NCBI RefSeq assembly: GCF_001746915.1
Contig: NZ_MJGC01000025.1
Location: forward strand, 62,001 to 126,000
From: Desertifilum tharense IPPAS B-1220
GTDB lineage: Bacteria; Cyanobacteriota; Cyanobacteriia; Cyanobacteriales; Desertifilaceae
Reading direction: 5' to 3'
DNA length: 64,000 bases
The notes beneath the pieces were generated by a model. It did no database searches and was not told the DNA's origin. It was given only the letters and a program-made list of their open reading frames with translations. The position numbers and the translations under genes are program-made. Of the stretch, positions 36,241 to 44,832 are shown piece after piece (the stretch's first letter is position 1; each line of letters begins with the position of its first letter).

Positions 36241-39200
36241 CTACAAAATAACGATTTGAGAACCTTCCGAGTTTTTTGTAACCTCAATTCTGGCTTGGAA
36301 AGCTTCCTTAAAATAAGGCATGTGGGTAATAGTCAGGATACAGGCAAAATCAGGCGCGATCGCATTAATTGCAGCCACCAAGCGATCGCACCCTTCTTGA
36401 TCTTGAGTCCCAAATCCTTCATCCACAATTAGCATCTGTAAAGACGTACCCGCACGCTGCGCTAAAAGCTTGGCTAAAGCTAAACGAATGGAAAAATTAA
36501 TCCGAAAGGCTTCCCCCCCAGAATAGGTTTCATAGGGGCGCGTTCCCCTCGCATCCGCAATTAAAATATCTAAGGTTTCAATGATTTTTCCCTTTGAAGA
36601 ACGTCCGGCTTTTTGGGTAACAAATTGGACGTGCAATTGATTCGCGCTTAACCGGGATAGCACTGCATTGGTTTCCGCTTCCAACTGGGGTAAAACATTT
36701 TCAATCATCAAAGATTGAAGACCATTTTTACCAAAAGCTTGTGCTAATTCTTGATAAACCCGATACTGGCGTTTAGACGTAGCAAGCTGAACTTTGAGTT
36801 GTTCGAGTTGGGTTTGTCGCGTTTCTAAATATTGCTGTTGCTGTTGCAATCGTCCCAATTTGGCTAACTGCTCGTCGAGTTGTTCGCGACGGTGGTGAAT
36901 TTGCTGTTCTAGCGTTTGAATTTGGCTCACAGCATCGGGATTTTGCAGGAGTTTTTGTTGCAATTCTTGCGTTTTTTGAGTATAATTATTTAACTCTTGC
37001 TGCCTTACTTCTAAGCGAACTGCAAGTTCTTGAGCCGTCTGTTGTAACTGGGGATATTGTTGCTTGGCTTGCTGAAGTTGCTGATAGCGGAGTTGGGCAG
37101 ATTGAGCTTGGCGTAAAGCGCTGCGAACTTGGTTATGTTCGTCTAAGCTGTAATTTAATTCAGCGAGTTGTTGCTCTAAGGCTTCAATCTGGCGATGAAG
37201 CTGAGAAGAGGTTTGCAATTGCTCTAAGCGTCGTTGCAATTGATGAATTTGCGCTTCAATTTCCGGACGTTGAGCCAGAATTTGGGCTTGTCTCTTTTGG
37301 ATCGATTTAATCTCAGCTTGCTTAATTTCTGCCCAGCGCCAGCGATCCACCTGTCCTCTGACTAAGGCATGGTCTTTTTCATCGTAACCGAGGGCTTGGA
37401 GTTCGGCATCAATTGCCTGTAATTCGGCTTGCAAATCTAAGGCATACTCGCCACTATTTAAAGACCGCTCAATTTGAGCCGCTTCCACACTCAACTGTTG
37501 CAAGCGCTGAGACATTTCCCCCGTGACGCTTAAATGGGCTTGCAGTTGTCCGCGTTTTTCCAAAGCAGGCGTGAGTTGGCTTAATTCGCGTTCGAGTTCG
37601 CGATATTTAGAACGCAGAATTTGAATTTCGCGTTCAGAAGTCACCAGTTGTTCGCGCAATACCCAAAGCTGGTCTTGAATTTCCTGTTGTTTGGTTTGAT
37701 GCTTGAGTAAGACTAAATTCCAGTGGTGTTCGTCCAAAGGGCGATCGCACAAAGGACAAGGCGGAAACTCCTGCACCTCCAGTTCGGGAACCTGAGTCTG
37801 CAACATTTGGAGTTTTTGCAAAATTTCTCCCAACTGCAACTCATAATTACGCTGATCGGCCTGCAAGCGTTCCATAAAATGACGGCGTTCCTGTCCTTTT
37901 TCCAGAACCCGTTGCTGGTAAACCCGCTTATTCTCCAACTGGCGAATTTGATCGGTGACTTCGGCGGCGGCTTGTTGCAGCGAAAGCCCTTGTTCGGTGC
38001 TAGCTTGCAGTTGTTGATGGGTGGCTAAAAGTTCCTCCAACCGCGCTGCTAAACGCGCCTGAGAGCGGTCTATTTGGCTCTGTAGCTGGTTGCGACGCTG
38101 CAATAAGGTGCTAGCTTGCAGTTGCAGGCGATCCAGTTGCACGAGGCGATCGCGGGCGCTTCTGAGTTGTTCGCACCCCGCCTCAATTTCCGGTTGGCGG
38201 CTGAGGATCTGTTGATTTTCCACCGCTTGCTCGTTTAAAGATTCTAACTGAGCCAAACTGAGATTCAGATGATTAGTCAGTTCTTGAATTTGCTCGCTTT
38301 GGGTATCGCGCAGCAGGCGCAGTTGGCTTTGGACTTGGGTATGGGCTGCAAACTTTTGCGATAAGCTTTCTTCGGTACTTTGCAGATATTGAAATTGGCT
38401 GTAGGCTTGAGCGATCGCGCTTTCTTGGGTTAGTAAATTTTCCACTTCCTGCTGTCGCCCCAAAGCGCTTTGATACTCCGCCAAACCCCGCTGATAGTCT
38501 TGAGTCAGGTTGTGTTGCTGCGTGCGATGCCATTCTAATTGTTGCTGTTGGGCTTGTTGTTCGAGGCGTAAGGCTTGCCAGCTTTGCAACTGTTGGCGGG
38601 CGATATCCTGGGAAGCATTCAGATCGGCGATCGCGCTTTCTAAATTGGCGATCTCAGTGGCGTGGGTTGCTTGAGACTCCACCTGAGATTGCAGGGTTTT
38701 CCAATTATAGGTCAGCAGATCGACTTGACCTTTAAATTCGCGCGATCGCTCCTTTGCCTGTTCCGCTAAAGCCTCGTATTGGTCAAGATGCAATAAACTG
38801 GCTAACACCTCCTTACGTTCCGTCGGGCGTTTCAGCATAAACTCATCTGCCCGCCCTTGGCGCAAGTAAGCTGAATTGACAAACGTCTCGTAATCTAACT
38901 TCAGGTGTTGATTAATTAACTGCTGAGTGGCCCGCATTCCCCGTTCCGTCAGCGGGCGAAACCCGGACTCAGCCTGGATCTGAAACTCCAGAGTACTGCT
39001 TTGTCCGGCGTGGCGCGATCGGATCGCCCGATAGGTGCGATCGTCCTTTTGGAAGGTAAAGTTAACGCGCATATCGCGCATCCCAGCATGAATTAAACTA
39101 TCTTCCGTAACCGCCCGACTTTGACCCCACAGACACCAGGCGATCGCCTCTAGCAAGGAAGACTTACCTGCCCCATTTGCGCCACAAATACACGCCGTAT

Positions 39201-39273
39201 GCAGCCCCTGAAAATCCAGTGTGGCTTCGCGATAGCTCAAAAAGTTTTTCAGAGTCAACTGTAGCGGAATCAT
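36241..39273 (-). CDS. sbcC: nuclease SbcCD subunit C (Rad50-like SMC ATPase)
   Basis: A 1010-residue protein: N-terminal Walker A (CICGANGAGKSSLLEAIAW), a long coiled coil, a zinc hook CPLC at about residue 504, a second coiled coil, and the C-terminal signature ETYSGGEAFRINFSIRLALA with Walker B MLIVDEGFGTQD. SbcC with SbcD opens hairpins and processes DNA double-strand ends. No sbcD gene is adjacent, so its partner is elsewhere. Intact and of normal length. Confidence 0.95.
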   Translation of the reverse strand: MIPLQLTLKNFLSYREATLDFQGLHTACICGANGAGKSSLLEAIAWCLWGQSRAVTEDSLIHAGMRDMRVNFTFQKDDRTYRAIRSRHAGQSSTLEFQIQAESGFRPLTERGMRATQQLINQHLKLDYETFVNSAYLRQGRADEFMLKRPTERKEVLASLLHLDQYEALAEQAKERSREFKGQVDLLTYNWKTLQSQVESQATHATEIANLESAIADLNASQDIARQQLQSWQALRLEQQAQQQQLEWHRTQQHNLTQDYQRGLAEYQSALGRQQEVENLLTQESAIAQAYSQFQYLQSTEESLSQKFAAHTQVQSQLRLLRDTQSEQIQELTNHLNLSLAQLESLNEQAVENQQILSRQPEIEAGCEQLRSARDRLVQLDRLQLQASTLLQRRNQLQSQIDRSQARLAARLEELLATHQQLQASTEQGLSLQQAAAEVTDQIRQLENKRVYQQRVLEKGQERRHFMERLQADQRNYELQLGEILQKLQMLQTQVPELEVQEFPPCPLCDRPLDEHHWNLVLLKHQTKQQEIQDQLWVLREQLVTSEREIQILRSKYRELERELSQLTPALEKRGQLQAHLSVTGEMSQRLQQLSVEAAQIERSLNSGEYALDLQAELQAIDAELQALGYDEKDHALVRGQVDRWRWAEIKQAEIKSIQKRQAQILAQRPEIEAQIHQLQRRLEQLQTSSQLHRQIEALEQQLAELNYSLDEHNQVRSALRQAQSAQLRYQQLQQAKQQYPQLQQTAQELAVRLEVRQQELNNYTQKTQELQQKLLQNPDAVSQIQTLEQQIHHRREQLDEQLAKLGRLQQQQQYLETRQTQLEQLKVQLATSKRQYRVYQELAQAFGKNGLQSLMIENVLPQLEAETNAVLSRLSANQLHVQFVTQKAGRSSKGKIIETLDILIADARGTRPYETYSGGEAFRINFSIRLALAKLLAQRAGTSLQMLIVDEGFGTQDQEGCDRLVAAINAIAPDFACILTITHMPYFKEAFQARIEVTKNSEGSQIVIL

Positions 39274-39435
39274 TGCAGGATGCGCGCCATTCGGTTCTTA
39301 TGATTAGAAATACCAGCAAAGGGAGCATTTGCCAAGATAGTCAACATAGATTCGCTAAACTCTAACCTGCGACAGTACAAGCCGACTTTTGTTCCGATCT
39401 AACCTGAACTCAGGTGTTATCTAGAAACAGGTATC

Positions 39436-39618
39436 ATGAATTCCGAACAAGACCGCGAATACGAAACCCTTTCCACCCCCGGCGGTGAAGCCGTCGATCC
39501 CAGGGAATTAGTCACCAAACCCAATACTGATAAAGATCCCAAAGAATTGGTCAATAACCCTGCTGTTACCCCAGAATCATTTAATCAGGGCAACGAACGC
39601 GAAGGGATGAGTCGTTAA
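39436..39618 (+). CDS. small acidic hypothetical protein
   Basis: A 60-residue hydrophilic protein (MNSEQDREYETLSTPGGEAV, then DPRELVTKPNTDKDPKELVN, ending EGMSR). It looks intrinsically disordered, with a repeated DP(R/K)ELV unit. No family recognised. A fragment about 80 percent identical over 35 bases appears at 48577-48611, on the far side of the defence-like cluster. No strong SD was seen. It seems a genuine small gene given the repeated ELV units and lack of overlapping alternatives. Confidence 0.55.
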   Translation: MNSEQDREYETLSTPGGEAVDPRELVTKPNTDKDPKELVNNPAVTPESFNQGNEREGMSR

Positions 39619-39666
39619 GTTAACTTTAGACCCAGAAAAGCTATCTGTCGGAATCGCACCCCGATC

Positions 39667-42600
39667 TCAAGGCCAGCGATTTTTGCAATAATTGTGAATC
39701 TCGCTAGGATTATCCAGTTGGCTGGTTAGGTTGCCAGTGCGGATGAAGAAGCATTCTTTAGTTTGACCGCTTTTGGAGTCTTTGAGTTTAAGGTAGGCTG
39801 GACGAGGTGAGGGGTTAAGGATGATGCGACAGACTTCTTGACCCTCAACTTCGTGGAAGGTAATCTGGAGGTAAGGGGCGAGGTCTTTACCCAGTTCTTT
39901 TAGCAATAAGTCGTTGATTAAGAAGAGTTGGTAGCCGTCGCGGTTTTTCTTTTTAAGGGTTTGGTAGTCGTGGTTTAAGCCTAGAATATTGCCATCGTCG
40001 TCAACCCCGATTAACACTGTACCGCCTTGATGGGAGTTCAAAAAACCTGCAACGGTTTTGAGAATAACTTCTTCCATCACTTTGTTTTGTTTATTCTCCC
40101 GCATATCCCAACGGGCGGAGGATTTGAATTCTAATTGGGCGCTTTCTCCTTGGGTAATCAGGTTTATAATTTCTGGGTCGCCTGTTAGGGGAGTGAAGGT
40201 TTTATAGGCTTCGAGTGCGGCTTGTTTGGTGGCTTCGGGGACGATGGGAAAGGTGCTGAGGATGTGTTTAAATTCGTCTTCAGTTAAACCGTAGAGGTGG
40301 GCTATCATACCATCAAGTTCGGCGCGGAGTTTAGCGCGTTCTGTTTCGTCGGTGACTCCGTTTTGGTGAGAACCGAGTCCGACTTCTTGGGCTAAGTCGT
40401 CGAATTCTGGGGTAGTGCAGATGAGTTTAGCTGCGCGTTCTACGATTTCGTTGAAGTAGCGATCTCCAGCGTATAATCGTGGAACAGGGAGCTGATTTAG
40501 GTAAAAAAGATTAAGGTTACTGTTTATGCGCTGACGTAGAACATGATCTACGATTAAGCTATTCAAAACTGCTGTTAAGCAAAGTAATTCAGAATTAGAT
40601 ATTTGCAGTTCGTTGTACTTCTCTTCCAGGTTATGGAAAGGAAAGTTAACCGAAAGAGAGTTACCCGCAAATGCATAAGGAGGGATTATAGTTGATATTA
40701 AACTTCTTGAATCTTCACTTCTTGCAATTTTTCTTATGGCAAGCCTGTAAGCTTCATAATCATTTTTTAAATCTTCAGGTGTTTCTTTTAATGACTTAAT
40801 CCTTTTTTGTCTTTTGTTTAAGAAAAGGTTTCTAATTTCCGACTCTATAATCCAATAACGAGGTTTGGAGTAGCAATGATTAAAATGCCAGATCATTCCC
40901 CCTTCATATACGGGGTTTCCTGTTTCAAAGATTTTAAAGTATTGCTTTGAGCGAGTCATATTAAGCTCTTCTCCATACAAGTTTATACCCCATCCTTTTT
41001 GAGAATCTGTTAGAAATGGATGATTTAATAATTTGCTAGAAAGTTTTAATTCTGCTAAATTTTTGAATTCTGAAATTGATAGAGAATCTGGAGAAATTTG
41101 ACGGATTAAATCAACGCTTATAACTAAATTTTCAGGATTTGGGAATCGTTCTAATTCATTAATGTCCTGTCGCATAAAAGCTGTAGGAAATTCAGTCGTA
41201 TAATTTTGCTTATTTAAAGTTAAGATTATAAATTTAAAACTCCGATGGACTTCACTAAAAATACCCTTATGGTTGTTAAATCCAAAAATGCCATTTATTT
41301 CAGCTTTATTGAATAAAGTTTCTCGTAATTTTTTAGTTCCTAGATCAGAAAAAAGACCGCTTTGAACAACAATTCCACATTTGCCACTGTGACCAAGCAA
41401 GTTAAAGCATGTTTCAGTAAAAAGGCTGTAAAGATTAGGTTTGTTACCAACAGCTTTGTCATTGATTATAGAAATTTGATTACTATAACGTTCAGCTTTC
41501 TTGAAATAAGTTAATTGGTGTGAAAATGTGCTTGCATATCTAAGCCACTCTTGTTCAACATAAGGTTCACTTAATAGCTCTTCTTTTTTTTCTTCCCAGT
41601 GTTCTATTCTCAAGGTATTTTTCTTAATGGATGGTAAGTATTGCTGAAAAAACTCTTTTTCATCAGTTTGAAAAACATCCCAAGGTGGATTCGTAATAAT
41701 CGCATCAAAACCCCCTCGTTCTTCTATAATCTTGTCAAAATGATACCCCCAGTGAAACGGCTTCAACGCCTCAATATCTTCAATCCTCAATACCCGCTTC
41801 TTCGGTTTCCCCTTCAACTGTGCTTCTTCATACTTAATCCCTAATTTCGTACTAAACTCATTCAGCAATAATTGATTTAACTTCGCGATTGATTCCCGAT
41901 TAACCTTATCAATATGATCGCGTAATATTTGCAAGCGCGATTCTTGGGATGTTCCCTCTACCTCACCGGATGCAAAAGCGTGTTTCTTATATTGCTCAAT
42001 ACTGCGGTTTTTCTCTTCTAAAATCTGCCGATAATTACTCGCCGCTAAAAGTTGCAATAAATTCCCCTGACGAGACTCTCCAACCGCATCAAACCCTTCC
42101 TCATCCACCCGAATCAACCCAATTAACGAATTCCCCGCCATAATATTAAAATCAATATTCGGCAGAGGTTCCAATTCCTCAACCTCCTGTGCAGAGGAAA
42201 CCAACGCCAAAAATAAGCGTAACTTGGCAATTTCTGTCGCCTCCTCCATGATGTCCACCCCATAGAGGTTGTCGGTAATAATCCGCTTTTTGACAAAATA
42301 AGACAACGAGGGATGGTTCTTTTCTACCTCAGCGAGCCATTTTTTCAGCCGTCTGTCACCCTTTAACTTAACCGTGCCAATGACAGCCGTATAGACTGAG
42401 ATTAGCGTCTTCATCGCCGCCACCAGGAACGCACCCGAACCGCAAGCCGGGTCAAGTAATGATAGATTGGGAAGGATGTCATGGATTAAGCGATCGCACA
42501 GAGTTGCATCCAACTTAATCAGCAGTTCGTTAATATCCTCAAACTGGCGGTCACTAGCGCTGTTGACCCGATCTAGAATAAGCTTGTTGATAGTGCGATC

Positions 42601-43662
42601 GCACAAATACTCCGTAATCTCAGGACGAGTATAATAGGCCCCAAACGCCTTCTGATTAATATACTTCTCAAAAATATACCCCAACACATCCGGGTTAATC
42701 TCATCATCCTTCCCCCCCGGAGTATCATCCAAATTCCAAGAATACCGAGAAAACAAACCTAAAATTTTCTCAAACCCTTCATCAGCGATCGCAATACTCG
42801 GATAATCTTGCTCAATCCGATGCTTGAGAAATAACCCCCCATTCAGGTATTTTACCCGACCAATTAACGCCTGTGCCTCTGGTTTACGCTCCGCCTCTGG
42901 TTTAGCAAACCCTTCAAAAAACAGCGTTTGGAGAAACTCCCTAAAAAAGCAATCCTCTCCCCGCTGCTGACTCTGCTTCAGCTTATTTTGTAAATAATCT
43001 AAATCCCCATTATCAATAAACCCCTTCCGCTGCAAAAAATAAACAAACATCAAGCGATTCAGAATCACCGAAGTATACCAACGACGGTCAACTTCATTTT
43101 CAATTCCCCGAATAAACTGTAAAAATATCTGATGTTCTTCTTGGAACTCCTTATAAAACTTCTTCGTAACTCTCTCAACATCAAACCCGCTTTGTAACTT
43201 CTGAGCAATTTCAACAACCGACGGTTCACTAACTTCCAAATCCGCGATATCAATCACCAAGCTACCCAGCTTCCCCAAAAACAGATCGCCAGGTTGACCC
43301 TTAACATACAAATGGTCGCGAAAATAACGCTTTGTCCCCTCTCGCTTCACCCAATACCAAAGACTACGAGTGCGTTCTTCATCCACAAAAATCAGCAAGT
43401 TTTCCGCAATTCGTTCGGTAATTTCTTTATGAATTGCACTCCGTTCTTTAGCCTCTGGAATCTTGCCATCCTCCGCCATCACTTCAAAGACAACAACTCC
43501 AGATGCTTCAGCTATTCTTTTATATTGATAACTTTTCTCTTCAATCTCCAGCGACAAAGCTTTCTTAGTCGAAGGTTGCGACCATCCTAATACATCAATA
43601 AACAACTCGCTAAAGTCGAAATCATACAATAAATCACGAGTACGCGAAAAATCGAGAGCCAT
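39667..43662 (-). CDS. type IIG-like adenine-specific DNA methyltransferase fused to AlbA_2 domain
   Basis: A 1331-residue protein. The N-terminal 330 residues resemble the leading part of Eco57I-type enzymes. The methyltransferase core has motif I DPACGSGAFLVAAM at about 402-415 and motif IV NPPWDVF at about 656-662, marking N6-adenine methylation. Residues about 660-1070 should be the target recognition region; this stretch is AT-rich. After AHLYGLTEDEFKHILSTFPI, the last 160 residues are an AlbA_2/Schlafen-type domain: QLEFKSSARWDMRENKQNK (about 1175), GTVLIGVDDDGNILGL and FFIRTGNLTSQL. Probable methylase, and possibly endonuclease, of a phage defence operon with two Uma2 genes and a PLD-helicase upstream. 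Whether it cuts DNA is unknown. Confidence 0.88.
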   Translation of the reverse strand: MALDFSRTRDLLYDFDFSELFIDVLGWSQPSTKKALSLEIEEKSYQYKRIAEASGVVVFEVMAEDGKIPEAKERSAIHKEITERIAENLLIFVDEERTRSLWYWVKREGTKRYFRDHLYVKGQPGDLFLGKLGSLVIDIADLEVSEPSVVEIAQKLQSGFDVERVTKKFYKEFQEEHQIFLQFIRGIENEVDRRWYTSVILNRLMFVYFLQRKGFIDNGDLDYLQNKLKQSQQRGEDCFFREFLQTLFFEGFAKPEAERKPEAQALIGRVKYLNGGLFLKHRIEQDYPSIAIADEGFEKILGLFSRYSWNLDDTPGGKDDEINPDVLGYIFEKYINQKAFGAYYTRPEITEYLCDRTINKLILDRVNSASDRQFEDINELLIKLDATLCDRLIHDILPNLSLLDPACGSGAFLVAAMKTLISVYTAVIGTVKLKGDRRLKKWLAEVEKNHPSLSYFVKKRIITDNLYGVDIMEEATEIAKLRLFLALVSSAQEVEELEPLPNIDFNIMAGNSLIGLIRVDEEGFDAVGESRQGNLLQLLAASNYRQILEEKNRSIEQYKKHAFASGEVEGTSQESRLQILRDHIDKVNRESIAKLNQLLLNEFSTKLGIKYEEAQLKGKPKKRVLRIEDIEALKPFHWGYHFDKIIEERGGFDAIITNPPWDVFQTDEKEFFQQYLPSIKKNTLRIEHWEEKKEELLSEPYVEQEWLRYASTFSHQLTYFKKAERYSNQISIINDKAVGNKPNLYSLFTETCFNLLGHSGKCGIVVQSGLFSDLGTKKLRETLFNKAEINGIFGFNNHKGIFSEVHRSFKFIILTLNKQNYTTEFPTAFMRQDINELERFPNPENLVISVDLIRQISPDSLSISEFKNLAELKLSSKLLNHPFLTDSQKGWGINLYGEELNMTRSKQYFKIFETGNPVYEGGMIWHFNHCYSKPRYWIIESEIRNLFLNKRQKRIKSLKETPEDLKNDYEAYRLAIRKIARSEDSRSLISTIIPPYAFAGNSLSVNFPFHNLEEKYNELQISNSELLCLTAVLNSLIVDHVLRQRINSNLNLFYLNQLPVPRLYAGDRYFNEIVERAAKLICTTPEFDDLAQEVGLGSHQNGVTDETERAKLRAELDGMIAHLYGLTEDEFKHILSTFPIVPEATKQAALEAYKTFTPLTGDPEIINLITQGESAQLEFKSSARWDMRENKQNKVMEEVILKTVAGFLNSHQGGTVLIGVDDDGNILGLNHDYQTLKKKNRDGYQLFLINDLLLKELGKDLAPYLQITFHEVEGQEVCRIILNPSPRPAYLKLKDSKSGQTKECFFIRTGNLTSQLDNPSEIHNYCKNRWP

Positions 43663-43674
43663 TATTAATTACTC

Positions 43675-44238
43675 CTAAAACTTTAACCACTCAAATAACT
43701 CGTTTGCTGATAGCTGCAAATCTGCCAGCACGGACAACACAGGCAACCTGTCATCTCCTTGCTTCACCTCCGGCTGCTGTTGTGGTTGATAACTAATGAT
43801 CATGCGGTCTTGTGGGTCAATCATCCATCCTAAACTCGTCCCATTATTTAAGTAAAAAAGTATCTTTTCTGTAACTCGCGAATCAGTCTGGTCTGGTGAG
43901 AGAATTTCTATGGCCCAGTCGGGATAAATTTCAATTCGATTTTGTGGCTCTCCACGTTCATCAAGCGGAATTCTATGCCATAAAAAAACAGCAATATCAG
44001 GAACCAATGAACGTCCGCCAAAGGTGCAACGCAATTCAGGGAATGCATAGACTATTTTTTGGGGTTTGCCGACTTTATTAATGGCCGACGACAACTCAAA
44101 TTGCAGTATACTGTGCTTGATTTGAGGCATTGGTTTTTGATAGATTCTCCCGTCGATATACTCACTAGCAGGTTTTGTTTCTGGCAGCTCTAGAAACTCC
44201 GCCAGCGATAATTTGAGCGTTGCATCTGTTGAAGTCAT
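43675..44238 (-). CDS. Uma2 family (DUF820) nuclease-like protein, copy B
   Basis: A 187-residue PD-(D/E)XK-fold protein. PETKPASEYIDGRIYQKPM is followed by catalytic-site segments VPDIAVF and WAIEILSPDQ, with a later conserved lysine (EKILFYLNNGTSLGWMIDP). Uma2 proteins are abundant in cyanobacteria and generally uncharacterised. This one is 12 bases from the downstream methyltransferase start and 21 bases after its tandem paralogue, so it is inside the operon. The 19-residue segment quoted is identical in both copies. Confidence 0.87.
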   Translation of the reverse strand: MTSTDATLKLSLAEFLELPETKPASEYIDGRIYQKPMPQIKHSILQFELSSAINKVGKPQKIVYAFPELRCTFGGRSLVPDIAVFLWHRIPLDERGEPQNRIEIYPDWAIEILSPDQTDSRVTEKILFYLNNGTSLGWMIDPQDRMIISYQPQQQPEVKQGDDRLPVLSVLADLQLSANELFEWLKF

Positions 44239-44259
44239 AATTCCTTTAACCTGAAATCT

Positions 44260-44823
44260 CTAATACAACCAACTAAAAACATCCCCAACCGAGAGGTTCC
44301 AATCTCCCAATACTTCAAGAACAGGTAATTTTTCATCCCCATATTTCACTTCCGGTAATTGATTGGGTAGAAATACCACTACCGATTCATCTTCAGGTTC
44401 AATAAACCAACCCAGCTTTGTCCCATGTTTTAAGCAAAATGTAATTTTACTAATGACCCGACTTGGTGATTGTTCGGGAGAAAGAATTTCAATCACCCAA
44501 TCGGGAGGAATTTCAAACTTATTAGCAATTCTGCCATTAGGACGGCGAGGGATGCGCTGCCACTCAAAAACAGTAATATCCGGCACAATTGCGCGATTCT
44601 CAAATGTACAGCGCAATTCTGGAAACGCACAAGCTAACTGCTGCGGTTTGGCAACCTGATTAATGGCAGCGATTAAAGAACCTTGTAAAATACTATGTTC
44701 TCCTTGAGCCATTGGTTTCTGGTATATTCTCCCATCAATATATTCACTAGCAGGTTTAGTTTCTGGTTGTGCCAAAAACTCTTCTAAGGTGATTTGGGTA
44801 ATGGGTTCTGTCGTTGAAGTCAT
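44260..44823 (-). CDS. Uma2 family (DUF820) nuclease-like protein, copy A
   Basis: A 187-residue paralogue of the next gene, about half identical by eye, with VPDITVFEWQRIP and WVIEILSPEQ as the active-site segments. It begins 9 bases after the helicase stop. Tandem duplication inside a helicase/methyltransferase operon is unusual, since Uma2 genes mostly occur singly or in unrelated neighbourhoods. They may supply restriction activity, or be passengers; the sequence alone cannot decide. Confidence 0.87.
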   Translation of the reverse strand: MTSTTEPITQITLEEFLAQPETKPASEYIDGRIYQKPMAQGEHSILQGSLIAAINQVAKPQQLACAFPELRCTFENRAIVPDITVFEWQRIPRRPNGRIANKFEIPPDWVIEILSPEQSPSRVISKITFCLKHGTKLGWFIEPEDESVVVFLPNQLPEVKYGDEKLPVLEVLGDWNLSVGDVFSWLY

Positions 44824-44832
44824 GGCAGTTGC

